Assembly: GCA_030157785.1 (NCBI GenBank)
Contig: JAOAUC010000054.1
Location: 1 to 39,170 of the forward strand
Length of the DNA: 39,170 nucleotides
Direction: 5' to 3'
DNA from: Zoogloea oleivorans
GTDB lineage: Bacteria > Pseudomonadota > Gammaproteobacteria > Burkholderiales > Rhodocyclaceae
The translations under genes and the position numbers were made by a program. How positions within the stretch are numbered: the first letter of the stretch is position 1; each line of letters starts with the position of its first letter. The notes below the pieces were generated by a model. The model had not been told where the DNA came from. It was given only the letters and a program-made list of their open reading frames with translations, and did no database searches. Of this stretch, positions 32,753 through 39,170 are shown in pieces.

Positions 32753-33807
32753 GCGCGGGCTCCTGCCGGGGTTTCAAGCTGGCCGGCGACGAGGCTTGGC
32801 CAAAAGGCCGCCGCGCCGCCCTGGCACAGGGCCCGGCCAAGTTCGCCCGACCAGTAGGTAAGGGTTCCGAACTCGCTGCGCCAGCTCCATAGCCGGCGCG
32901 TGCCCAGATGCAGCGCGTGTTCGTGGGTGAAGCCAATGGCTCCGTGCACGCCGTGGGCCACCGAAGCGCCAATCCCAGCGGCCTCGGAAGCACACACCTT
33001 GGCGGCCGTCACCGGCAGGCGGGCCAGGGTCTCGGCGGATTCGGAGAAGGCTGCTTCAGCGCCCATCACCGACGCCGCGGTGTGCTCCGAGAGCACCGCG
33101 ATCTGGTGCTGGATGGCCTGGAAACTACCAATCGCCTTGCCAAACTGGACCCGCTCATTGGCGTAGGTGATGGTCATCTCAAGCATGCCCTGCAGGGCAC
33201 CGGCGATCTGCGCCGAGCGCAGCATGGCGCCGCCCAGAAGCAGCACGTCAGCGGGCACATTCGCCGGCAAGGGCACGGCCAGCAAGGGCACGGCAGATTC
33301 ATAGGCGAACTCGTCCCGCGCTTCGCCGGCCGTATTGCTGCGCAGCGTGCGGGCGCTGGCCCCTTCGACGGGCAACAGCACCAGCATCGGCACCTCGCCG
33401 GCGGCAATCGCCACCAGCGCGGGCACGTTACGCCCCCACGGCACATCGACGGCGACGCCGCTGACCTTGCCAGCAGCCAGCTTCAGCGAGCCGCTGGCGG
33501 CAAACGACAGCGGCCCGGCCTGGGCCGGTTGCCCACAGACGCCAAGCAGCCAGTTGGCCAGCAGGGTTTCGGGTAGCGGCAGCGGCAACGCATAGCGGCC
33601 GCACAGGCGCACCACGCCACACAGGTCGGCCCAGCAGGCGCCGGCACCGCCCAGCGCTTCGGGCACTGCAGCCAGGCCGAAGCCGGATTCCTCCAGCGCT
33701 GCCCACAGCTCGGCAGGCCAGTTGCCCGTGCCAGCAGCCCGTACCGCATCGGGGGTCACCAGGTCGGCGAAGAGTCGCTCGACGGTCGAATCGAAGATTT
33801 CCCGCAT
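32749..33807 (-). CDS. Acyl-CoA dehydrogenase-like subunit lacking the catalytic Glu
   Basis: A 352-residue acyl-CoA dehydrogenase homologue, short and divergent. The NERVQFGK helix and SEFGTLTYWSGELG C-terminus are recognisable, but the usual GG-T-S/R-E end is missing. Where isovaleryl-type enzymes have their catalytic Glu, I read Ala (GGAMLRSAQ) by eye. It starts two bases after the stop of another acyl-CoA dehydrogenase gene and overlaps the crotonase gene. Such adjacent pairs are known in steroid catabolism (FadE28-FadE29, ChsE1-ChsE2), where two different chains form an alpha2beta2 enzyme. I infer this is the partner chain. ATG 33807 is chosen because the fold starts there. Confidence 0.85.
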   Translation of the reverse strand: MREIFDSTVERLFADLVTPDAVRAAGTGNWPAELWAALEESGFGLAAVPEALGGAGACWADLCGVVRLCGRYALPLPLPETLLANWLLGVCGQPAQAGPLSFAASGSLKLAAGKVSGVAVDVPWGRNVPALVAIAAGEVPMLVLLPVEGASARTLRSNTAGEARDEFAYESAVPLLAVPLPANVPADVLLLGGAMLRSAQIAGALQGMLEMTITYANERVQFGKAIGSFQAIQHQIAVLSEHTAASVMGAEAAFSESAETLARLPVTAAKVCASEAAGIGASVAHGVHGAIGFTHEHALHLGTRRLWSWRSEFGTLTYWSGELGRALCQGGAAAFWPSLVAGQLETPAGARA

Positions 33808-33809
33808 GA

Positions 33810-34955
33810 TCAACGCAAGCCCAATCCGCGCGCGATGATGCCGCGGAGAATTTCCCGCGTACCGCCACGCAATGAAAACGAAGGCGCCATCTGAGTCAGA
33901 TAGGCCAGTACCTGGGCGTGGTCGCAACCGCCCTCCGCCGTCGGCGGGATGTCGCACAGCAGCTGTACCAACTCAGGGATCTCCTGCTCGAAGACAGCCC
34001 CGAGATCCTTCACGCATGACGCCGCCCACGCCGGGTTCTCGCCGGCGGCCAGCTGGGCCGTCACCGACAGGGACATGTTGCGCAGGGTGACGAGGCGCGC
34101 CGCCAAGCGGCCGATTTCCTTGGCCTGCAGGGCATCGGGATCGCGGCCTACGGCATCGATCAATGTATGGATCAGCGCGATGGAACTGAGGAAGCGCTCC
34201 GGGCCGCTGCGCTCGAAGGCCAGCTCGGCGGTAACCTGCGACCAGCCCTGCCCTTCGGTACCGATCAGTGCATCGGCGTCCAGCACCACTTCGTCGAGGA
34301 AGACCTCATTGAAGTGCTCGCTGCCGGTCAGATCCTTGATCGGGCGGATGGTGATGCCGGGCAGGGATAAATCGATGATGAACTGGGACAGCCCTTCCTG
34401 ACGCTTGCTGTTCTCGCCAGTGCGCACCAACGCGATCATGTAGTGGGAGCGGTGGGCGTTGGTGGTCCACACTTTCTGGCCGTTCACCACCCACTTGTCA
34501 CCCTCACGGCGGGCGCGGGTCTTGATGGAGGCCAGATCGGAGCCGGAATTGGGCTCGCTCATGCCAATGCAGAAGTATTGCTCGCCGCGGCAGATGGCCG
34601 GCAGGTGGCGGTCCTTCTGGGCGTCGGTGCCGTAATGGAGGATCTGCGGGCCGCTCTGGCGGTCGGCAAACCAGTGGGCAGATACGGGCGCACCGGCAGC
34701 CAGCAGTTCCTCGATCACCACGTAGCGGGCGAAGGGGCTGGCGTCGGAGCCGCCATAGCGCTTCGGCAGGGCCATGCCGACCCAGCCGCGGGCACCCAGG
34801 CGACGACTGAATTCGGCATCGAAACCCATCCACGAATCGGCCCGACGAATGGCTGGATAGTCCTTCAGCGTGTCGGCAAGAAAGGTGCGCACCTCGCTGC
34901 GGAGCGCTTCCGCTTCCGGCGGGATACGACTGTATTTGAACTGGTCGATAGACAT
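33810..34955 (-). CDS. Acyl-CoA dehydrogenase, probable catalytic chain of a heteromer
   Basis: A 381-residue acyl-CoA dehydrogenase with MSEPNSGSDLASIKTRA, VVNGQKVWTTNAHRSHY and a C-terminal RGGTREILRGIIARGLG. Glu248 in ELAFERSGPER fits the catalytic base of isovaleryl- and steroid-type enzymes; the medium-chain C-terminal Glu position is Gly. The next gene, two bases away, encodes a shorter homologue without that Glu, so the two probably make one alpha2beta2 enzyme that handles bulky ring-bearing acyl-CoA esters. It is the second gene of the unit begun by the amidohydrolase. ATG 34955 has only a weak ribosome-binding site. Confidence 0.92.
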   Translation of the reverse strand: MSIDQFKYSRIPPEAEALRSEVRTFLADTLKDYPAIRRADSWMGFDAEFSRRLGARGWVGMALPKRYGGSDASPFARYVVIEELLAAGAPVSAHWFADRQSGPQILHYGTDAQKDRHLPAICRGEQYFCIGMSEPNSGSDLASIKTRARREGDKWVVNGQKVWTTNAHRSHYMIALVRTGENSKRQEGLSQFIIDLSLPGITIRPIKDLTGSEHFNEVFLDEVVLDADALIGTEGQGWSQVTAELAFERSGPERFLSSIALIHTLIDAVGRDPDALQAKEIGRLAARLVTLRNMSLSVTAQLAAGENPAWAASCVKDLGAVFEQEIPELVQLLCDIPPTAEGGCDHAQVLAYLTQMAPSFSLRGGTREILRGIIARGLGLR

Positions 34956-35019
34956 GAGCGTTCTTCAGTGAGGATTGATACGCCCGCCGGAGACTGCCCT
35001 CCAGCGGGCGTCGGCCTGC

Positions 35020-36327
35020 TTACAGCGCGGTCTGGGCGTCGGCGGCGGCGAACATCTTGTTGATGTCGCCGGATGTCACCGGCTTGTTGGGGTCACGCTC
35101 GGGTGCGGCACCGCCAAGGCCCAGGGCCGGTTCGATGCTGACGTGGCCAGCCTGTGCGCGCAGGGCGCCGACCGTGCAGTTCTCGCGACCCAGGATGGCG
35201 AAGGGGTCGTAGGAAAACTCGCGCATGGCGTTGAGGTGGGAGATCTTGTTGATGATCTCGTCCGGCAGATGCTGGGCCTGCTTCCAGAACACGTTGGCCG
35301 ATTCGGGCCAGGTGCAGTCGGAATGCGGGTAGTCGCATTCCCAGGTGACCATATCCACGTTGATGGCGTCCAGGTTTTTCAGGCCAAAGGCATCCTCGAT
35401 GAAGCAGGTGATGATGTGCTCGTTGAAGATGTCGCTGGGCTTCTTGCCGCCGAAGTTGGAGTTGGTCCACGCCTTGTGGTGGTTGTGGGTGAAGTCCGCC
35501 CGCTCCAGCAGGTAGGGAATCCAGCCGATGCCACCTTCCGACAGGGCCATGCGCAGCTTCGGGTATTTCTTCCACATCGGCGCCCAGATCCAGTCGGCGG
35601 CCGAGTTGGAGATGGAGATCGGCATGGAGGTGATCCACGCATCGATCGGCGATTCATCCGAGGCGTGAGCCGCCTTGACGCCAGTGCCAATGTGGCAGCA
35701 GATCACCACGTTGTTGTCGGCGCAGGCCTTCCACAGAGGATCCCAGTGGTCGTTGTGGATGGACGGGTAGCCATGCACGGTGGGGTTGTCGGAAAGCGTC
35801 AGGGCATGCACACCCTGGGCTGCCAGCCGCTTCACTTCAGCGGCGGCGGCCTGCATGTCCCACCATGGCACCATCATCAGCGGGATGAAACGGCCGGGGG
35901 CGGCATTGCACCAATCGTGCAGGTGCCAGTCGTTGTAGGCCTGGATGGCAGCCAGGCTGACGGCCTTGTCGGGCATAACCTGAAAGCGCTGGCCGGCAAA
36001 GCCCGGGAAAGTCGGGAAACACAGGGAGCCGAGCACACCGTTGGCGTTCATGTCTTCGACACGGGCCTTGATGTCCCAGGTGCCACGGCGCATCTGCTCG
36101 TAGGAGAGCGGCTCCATGCCGTATTCCTCCTTCGGGCGGCCGACCACCGAATTGAGGCCCATGTAGCCGGTGGCCTGCTCTTCAAACACCCAGATGTCAC
36201 GCCCGCCCAGCTGCTCCACCTTCGGCTGACGGCCCTTGAATTTGGCCGGCATGTGGCGATCGAAGGCGCCGCGCGGCTCAATGGCATGGTCGTCGACGCT
36301 AACGAGAATCAGATCTTCCAGTTTCAT
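35020..36327 (-). CDS. Amidohydrolase 2 (ACMSD-like TIM-barrel) metal-dependent hydrolase
   Basis: A 435-residue TIM-barrel protein of the amidohydrolase-2 group. Metal-site residues are visible as Asp12/His14 (VSVDDH), His212 (CCHIGTG) and Asp332 (WECDYPHSD). Relatives include decarboxylases (ACMSD, gamma-resorcylate decarboxylase) and hydrolases in ring degradation, so it may cleave or decarboxylate a ring-derived acid. AAGAGGGG lies before ATG 36327. It is the first gene of the unit with the heteromeric acyl-CoA dehydrogenase and the crotonase, and an operator-like site lies about 80 bases upstream. Similar proteins are common in mycobacterial and sphingomonad catabolic clusters; the substrate is unknown. 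Confidence 0.88.
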   Translation of the reverse strand: MKLEDLILVSVDDHAIEPRGAFDRHMPAKFKGRQPKVEQLGGRDIWVFEEQATGYMGLNSVVGRPKEEYGMEPLSYEQMRRGTWDIKARVEDMNANGVLGSLCFPTFPGFAGQRFQVMPDKAVSLAAIQAYNDWHLHDWCNAAPGRFIPLMMVPWWDMQAAAAEVKRLAAQGVHALTLSDNPTVHGYPSIHNDHWDPLWKACADNNVVICCHIGTGVKAAHASDESPIDAWITSMPISISNSAADWIWAPMWKKYPKLRMALSEGGIGWIPYLLERADFTHNHHKAWTNSNFGGKKPSDIFNEHIITCFIEDAFGLKNLDAINVDMVTWECDYPHSDCTWPESANVFWKQAQHLPDEIINKISHLNAMREFSYDPFAILGRENCTVGALRAQAGHVSIEPALGLGGAAPERDPNKPVTSGDINKMFAAADAQTAL

Positions 36328-36367
36328 TTGTGTCCCCTCTTGGTGTTGATCCCGCGCCGGGCGTGGA

Positions 36368-36434
36368 TCGATATTGGAGTTTCAGTTTAGTGCAAGGCCG
36401 GCTTTTTGTTAAACACTTTTTTGATTTATGTTTA
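36368..36434 (-). promoter_or_regulatory. Promoter region of the amidohydrolase operon with operator-like repeat
   Basis: The 132-base gap between the P450 and amidohydrolase genes is AT-rich. It contains TAAACA (36410-36415) and TGTTTA (36429-36434) 13 bases apart, the same core and spacing as the sites at 75-101 and 1568-1592. Reading leftward, a weak sigma70-like promoter (TTGCAC at 36395-36390, 16-base spacer, TATCGA at 36373-36368) follows, placing the repeat upstream of -35. This suits an activator site or a distal operator. The regulator is presumed, not shown. Confidence 0.5.
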
Positions 36435-36459
36435 GTTTAAATGCCAGCCTTTCCATGAA

Positions 36460-37734
36460 TCAGTCCCAGATCACCGGCACCGAGTGCGGGCCACGCAGTT
36501 GCGCGCCGGTGATGCGCGGCTTGGGCTGATCGGGGTCGAGGCGGAGGTTGGGGAACAGGTCGAGCACTGCATTCAGGGCCACCTGCAGCTCGGTCTTCGC
36601 GATGAACTGGCCGATGCACATGTGCGGCCCGAAGCCGAAACCGAAGGACGGCTTCACCTTGCGGTCGATGTCGAACTCCTCGCTGTTGTCGAAGACGTCT
36701 TCGTCCCGGTTGGCCGAGGTGACGATGCACTGGACCATTGCCCCCTTCGGGATCTGCATGCCGGCCAGCTCGAGGTCCTGAGCCGCCTGGCGCACCTTGA
36801 AGGTCGCCACCGGCTCCAGGCGGATCGCCTCGTCGATGGCCTTGGGCACCAGTGAGCGGTCCTTGCGCACGCGGTCGAGTACGTCCGGGCGTTCCAGCAG
36901 CAACACCATCAGCGAGCCGAAGGTACGCGTGGTGGTCTCACCGGCCGCCGGCAGCAATGACCGCACGAAGGTGGTGATCTCGTGATCGTCCAGCGAGCGG
37001 CCTTCATAGGTGGCACGGATCAAGCGGCTGATCAGATCGTTGCCTTCGGCGCCCTTCCGGCGCACCTCGACAACGGCTTCCTTCACCGCGTCGTAAAGGC
37101 ACTGGGCCGCTTCCATCGCAGCCTTGCGGGCCACGGCGGCTTTCTCCGGATCGACCTGCGGACCAGCCAGGATGGCCAGCGCCCAGGCGGCGTACTGCTC
37201 GACCTTTTCCGGCTGGTCATCGGGGAAACCGATCAGAGCGTAGATCAGGCGAATCGGGAAGTGCAGGCCGAAATCCATCAGGTCAGCCTTGTGCTGGGGC
37301 ACCAGCGGCTTCAGGTATTCGTTACGGACAATCGGGTCCATCTTGCTGTCACGCCAGGTGTTCACCACATCGGGCATGAAGATGGGCTGCAGCAGCGCGC
37401 GAGCCCGGCGATGGGCCTCGCCATCCATGCCGGTCAGGATCAGGCCGTCGAAGAAGGCCCCGAGGCCCTCGGCGATGAAACCGCTGGTGTAGTTGGTGGC
37501 GTCCCGCAGTACCGCCATCACGTCCTTGTGCTTGAACACGGTGAAGGTCTTGCGCTCGGCATCGTAGCGGGCGATGTTCGGCACGCCGATCTTGCTCATG
37601 AAGTCCTCGGCGATGATCGGCGAGTTCTTGCGCATCTCCCGATAGATCGGGTAAAGATCCACATCATTGCCGCCATAGTTGTTGGCGACGCCTGCGAAAG
37701 CGCGCTCCAGCGCTGATTCTGTCTTGTCGTTCAT
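36460..37734 (-). CDS. Cytochrome P450
   Basis: A 424-residue soluble bacterial P450. The I-helix has AAGETTT (about residues 263-269), the K-helix ExxR is Glu302-Arg305 (EAIRLEP), and the heme-binding loop FGFGPHMCIGQ places the thiolate at Cys373. It hydroxylates a non-activated carbon using O2 and electrons from a ferredoxin. No ferredoxin gene is adjacent; the nearest candidates are the [3Fe-4S]-type and [2Fe-2S] ferredoxins over 20 kb away, and the CDGSH protein just upstream is also possible. Abietane degraders use P450s (such as DitQ) for early ring hydroxylation. ATG 37734 follows AGGAGGAG. It is the last gene of its unit. Confidence 0.94.
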   Translation of the reverse strand: MNDKTESALERAFAGVANNYGGNDVDLYPIYREMRKNSPIIAEDFMSKIGVPNIARYDAERKTFTVFKHKDVMAVLRDATNYTSGFIAEGLGAFFDGLILTGMDGEAHRRARALLQPIFMPDVVNTWRDSKMDPIVRNEYLKPLVPQHKADLMDFGLHFPIRLIYALIGFPDDQPEKVEQYAAWALAILAGPQVDPEKAAVARKAAMEAAQCLYDAVKEAVVEVRRKGAEGNDLISRLIRATYEGRSLDDHEITTFVRSLLPAAGETTTRTFGSLMVLLLERPDVLDRVRKDRSLVPKAIDEAIRLEPVATFKVRQAAQDLELAGMQIPKGAMVQCIVTSANRDEDVFDNSEEFDIDRKVKPSFGFGFGPHMCIGQFIAKTELQVALNAVLDLFPNLRLDPDQPKPRITGAQLRGPHSVPVIWD

Positions 37735-37775
37735 TTCTGCTCTCCTCCTGGGTTGTTACTGACGACCGATCGCTC

Positions 37776-37982
37776 TCAGGCGTCTGCCGTAACAAGCTCG
37801 TCCTTGAAACCGATGCGGGTATGGGCACCGTCACAAAACGGCTTTTTGGCCGATGCGCCGCAGCGACACAGAAAGACCGCCGCGCCTTGCACCGGAAGCT
37901 CAGCACCGTCCTGCACCAGTGCGATGGCACCGTCGACCTTCAGAGGGCCGTTCTTCAAAACCGAAACCTTCACGTCCGACAT
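37776..37982 (-). CDS. CDGSH-type iron-sulfur protein
   Basis: A 68-residue protein with the CDGSH [2Fe-2S] motif: Cys39, Cys41, Cys50 and His54 in CRCGASAKKPFCDGAH. This three-Cys one-His cluster is redox-active and pH-sensitive (mitoNEET family). Bacterial members are poorly understood. It has a strong GAGGAGG ribosome-binding site before ATG 37982 and lies 41 bases upstream of the P450 gene, between it and the glutathione peroxidase gene. An electron-transfer or redox-sensing role with the P450 is possible but not shown. Confidence 0.9.
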   Translation of the reverse strand: MSDVKVSVLKNGPLKVDGAIALVQDGAELPVQGAAVFLCRCGASAKKPFCDGAHTRIGFKDELVTADA

Positions 37983-38011
37983 GCTTTTCCTCCTCTATGA
38001 ATAGTGATGAC

Positions 38012-38554
38012 TCAGCCCAGCGCAGCCTCGATGGCAGCGACCAGGGTCGGGTGATTCGGCGCCACGTCGGGTGCGAAACGGCCTGCCACCGTGCCGTCAC
38101 GTCCGACCAGGAATTTCTCGAAATTCCACATCACATCGCTGTCCCGGGCGGGTAGCAGGCCGTGTTCGGTTAGCACTTGACGCAGGTGCGTATCGCCGGA
38201 CAGGGTGGCCAACGGCCGAGCGCTGATCAACGCGTCGTAAAGGGGGTGACGCTGGCTATTGATGCCCAGCTTGGCGAACAACGGAAAGCTCACCTGGAAG
38301 CGGCTCTCGCAGAAGGTCTGGATCTCCGCTTCGCTACCCGCTTCCTGGGCACCAAAGTCGTTGCAGGGGAAACCAAGTACCACCAAGCCATGTTCCCGGT
38401 ACTTCTGATACAGCGCTTCAAGGCCGGCATATTGGGGGGTAAGCCCGCAAGCTGAGGCCACGTTGACGATCAGCAGCACCTTGCCCTGGTAGTCACCGAG
38501 CGTGGACTGGCTACCGTCGATACGGTGCACCGGAATTTCGTAAATGCTGCTCAT
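38012..38554 (-). CDS. Glutathione peroxidase family protein
   Basis: A 180-residue thioredoxin-fold peroxidase. The peroxidatic Cys36 lies in NVASACGLTPQY, with the tetrad partners Gln70 (GFPCNDFGAQ) and Trp143/Asn144 (MWNFEKF). It reduces hydroperoxides, probably with thioredoxin or glutathione. Its ATG at 38554 overlaps the stop of the upstream AhpD-like gene by four bases, so the two are translationally coupled. It lies in the same unit as the CDGSH protein and P450, where uncoupled oxygenase turnover would make peroxides; that link is inference. The first ~20 codons of the longer frame overlap the upstream gene and are not expected to be translated. Confidence 0.92.
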   Translation of the reverse strand: MSSIYEIPVHRIDGSQSTLGDYQGKVLLIVNVASACGLTPQYAGLEALYQKYREHGLVVLGFPCNDFGAQEAGSEAEIQTFCESRFQVSFPLFAKLGINSQRHPLYDALISARPLATLSGDTHLRQVLTEHGLLPARDSDVMWNFEKFLVGRDGTVAGRFAPDVAPNHPTLVAAIEAALG

Positions 38555-39069
38555 GCCAAGTTCTCCTCGTAGGCTTGCTGCACATAAGTCATGCGGCCAC
38601 CGGCCAGCATCAACGCGCAAAACAGGTTCAACTCCACGATCTGCGGCGTAGAGAACCAGCGCGCCAGATCGGCATAGATGGTGTCGTCAATGGACAAGTA
38701 ATCGCCGGCGAAAAGCTCGGCGTAACGCAACGCACTGCGCTCGGGACCGGAGAAGCGCTCGCTATCGGTCGACAGACACGCAATGTCGGCCTCGGTGACC
38801 AAATCGTCCTTGCGGGCAACCTGGCAGGCCCGGCAAGTGGTGATGGACGCGATCTTCAGGCGAACCAGCTCCTTAAGCCGGCCATCCAGCACCCCGTTCA
38901 GATGCATTTCCTCAAGGGCTGCCAGCCAGGCCTCGGCAACCTTCGGACGGTGGGCCCAAACCTGCACCGGCAAGCTCGAACTCAGCATCCGGCTGGCACG
39001 GCCGCGAACCAGCGCCCCGGCGAGCGAAGCAGGAAATGCATCAAGCGGAACGGGATCAATACGAGACAT
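38551..39069 (-). CDS. Carboxymuconolactone decarboxylase/AhpD-like protein
   Basis: A 172-residue member of the CMD/AhpD superfamily. The redox motif Cys79-x2-Cys82 is in TTCRACQVAR after the helix KELVRLKIASI. The histidine that follows CxxC in active AhpD (four residues after the second Cys) is Arg86 here, so peroxidase activity of the AhpD type may be lost or changed. It overlaps the glutathione peroxidase gene by four bases and follows the partial thiolase gene. The start is ATG 39069 after a purine-rich GAGAG. Its role is probably redox protection or an uncharacterised acyl or ring step. Confidence 0.85.
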   Translation of the reverse strand: MSRIDPVPLDAFPASLAGALVRGRASRMLSSSLPVQVWAHRPKVAEAWLAALEEMHLNGVLDGRLKELVRLKIASITTCRACQVARKDDLVTEADIACLSTDSERFSGPERSALRYAELFAGDYLSIDDTIYADLARWFSTPQIVELNLFCALMLAGGRMTYVQQAYEENLA

Positions 39070-39096
39070 GCTCTCTCCTGCCGGTGGCTGCTTGGT

Positions 39097-39170
39097 TCAC
39101 AAGCGCTCGATGATCGTTGCCGTGCCCATCCCACCCGCACAGCAGATCGCCTGCAGCCCGTAACGGCCAC
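39097..39170 (-). CDS. Thiolase (acetyl-CoA acyltransferase), C-terminal end, partial
   Basis: Only the last 23 codons before TGA at 39097-39099 are in the window. They read GRYGLQAICCAGGMGTATI and on to IERL, the conserved C terminus of classical thiolases, where the CAGG motif carries the second catalytic cysteine. The rest lies beyond the right edge. It is the upstream neighbour of the AhpD-like gene, so beta-oxidation thiolysis probably belongs to the same transcription unit as the P450. Unlike the thiolase-like protein at 10241-11434, this one keeps the conventional C-terminal motif. Confidence 0.85.
   Translation of the reverse strand, partial: GRYGLQAICCAGGMGTATIIERL

Noticed and set aside
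34975..36390. Long plus-strand frame opposite the amidohydrolase
   Set aside because: No family resemblance, and the real gene has metal-site motifs and a ribosome-binding site on the minus strand.
1..39170. CRISPR arrays, tRNA or rRNA genes, insertion sequences, integrase or attachment sites
   Set aside because: No regularly spaced repeats, cloverleaf-like segments, transposase or integrase genes were seen on either strand; gene density and composition are even apart from short AT-rich promoters.

Overview
The window is 39 kb of GC-rich, densely packed bacterial DNA. Gene content and protein style (a fused ~1190-residue 2-oxoacid:ferredoxin oxidoreductase, ETF, acetoacetyl-CoA synthetase, many SDR, FAH and acyl-CoA dehydrogenase genes) suggest a betaproteobacterium, most likely of the Rhodocyclales (Azoarcus/Thauera/Zoogloea type). 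This assignment is inference. I see no tRNA, rRNA, CRISPR array, insertion sequence or phage gene.

Almost everything left of ~19.1 kb and right of ~30.7 kb looks like a catabolic locus for a polycyclic or alicyclic compound. The left arm (minus strand, 9685 to 2490) is one predicted operon: SDR, FAH-family enzyme, Rieske oxygenase alpha and beta, MFS permease, [2Fe-2S] ferredoxin, FAD ferredoxin reductase and cytochrome c. Left of it lie an SDR-tetR pair and a divergent DUF2889 gene. Rightward from 9846 run a DUF35 protein, a thiolase-like protein and a secreted double-Cache protein, ending at tandem terminators. Then come an IclR regulator and a rightward operon: [3Fe-4S]-type ferredoxin, SDR, type I extradiol dioxygenase, second FAH enzyme, USP-hemerythrin fusion and MFS exporter.

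A Rieske oxygenase with a [3Fe-4S]-type ferredoxin, an extradiol dioxygenase, an IclR regulator, a permease, a thiolase/SCP-x-like protein and a P450 recalls the dit (abietane diterpenoid) gene set of Pseudomonas abietaniphila and Burkholderia xenovorans. Substrate assignment remains inference.

The middle (19.1-30.7 kb) holds a small predicted lipoprotein gene; an operon of 2-oxoacid:ferredoxin oxidoreductase, acetoacetyl-CoA synthetase and EtfBA opposite a LysR gene with two matching LysR-type boxes; and a chemoreceptor, folE and bacteriohemerythrin group.

The right arm (minus strand) has two units. One is an acyl-CoA unit (amidohydrolase, two adjacent acyl-CoA dehydrogenases resembling a heteromeric pair, crotonase, third acyl-CoA dehydrogenase). 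The other is thiolase (partial at the edge), AhpD-like protein, glutathione peroxidase, CDGSH protein and cytochrome P450.

The most useful non-coding signal is one operator-like motif, TAAACA-N13-TGTT(T/C)A, at three places: beyond the 3' end of tetR, between the SDR and DUF2889 genes, and upstream of the amidohydrolase operon 35 kb away. It suggests that one regulator, perhaps the TetR protein, ties the two ends together.
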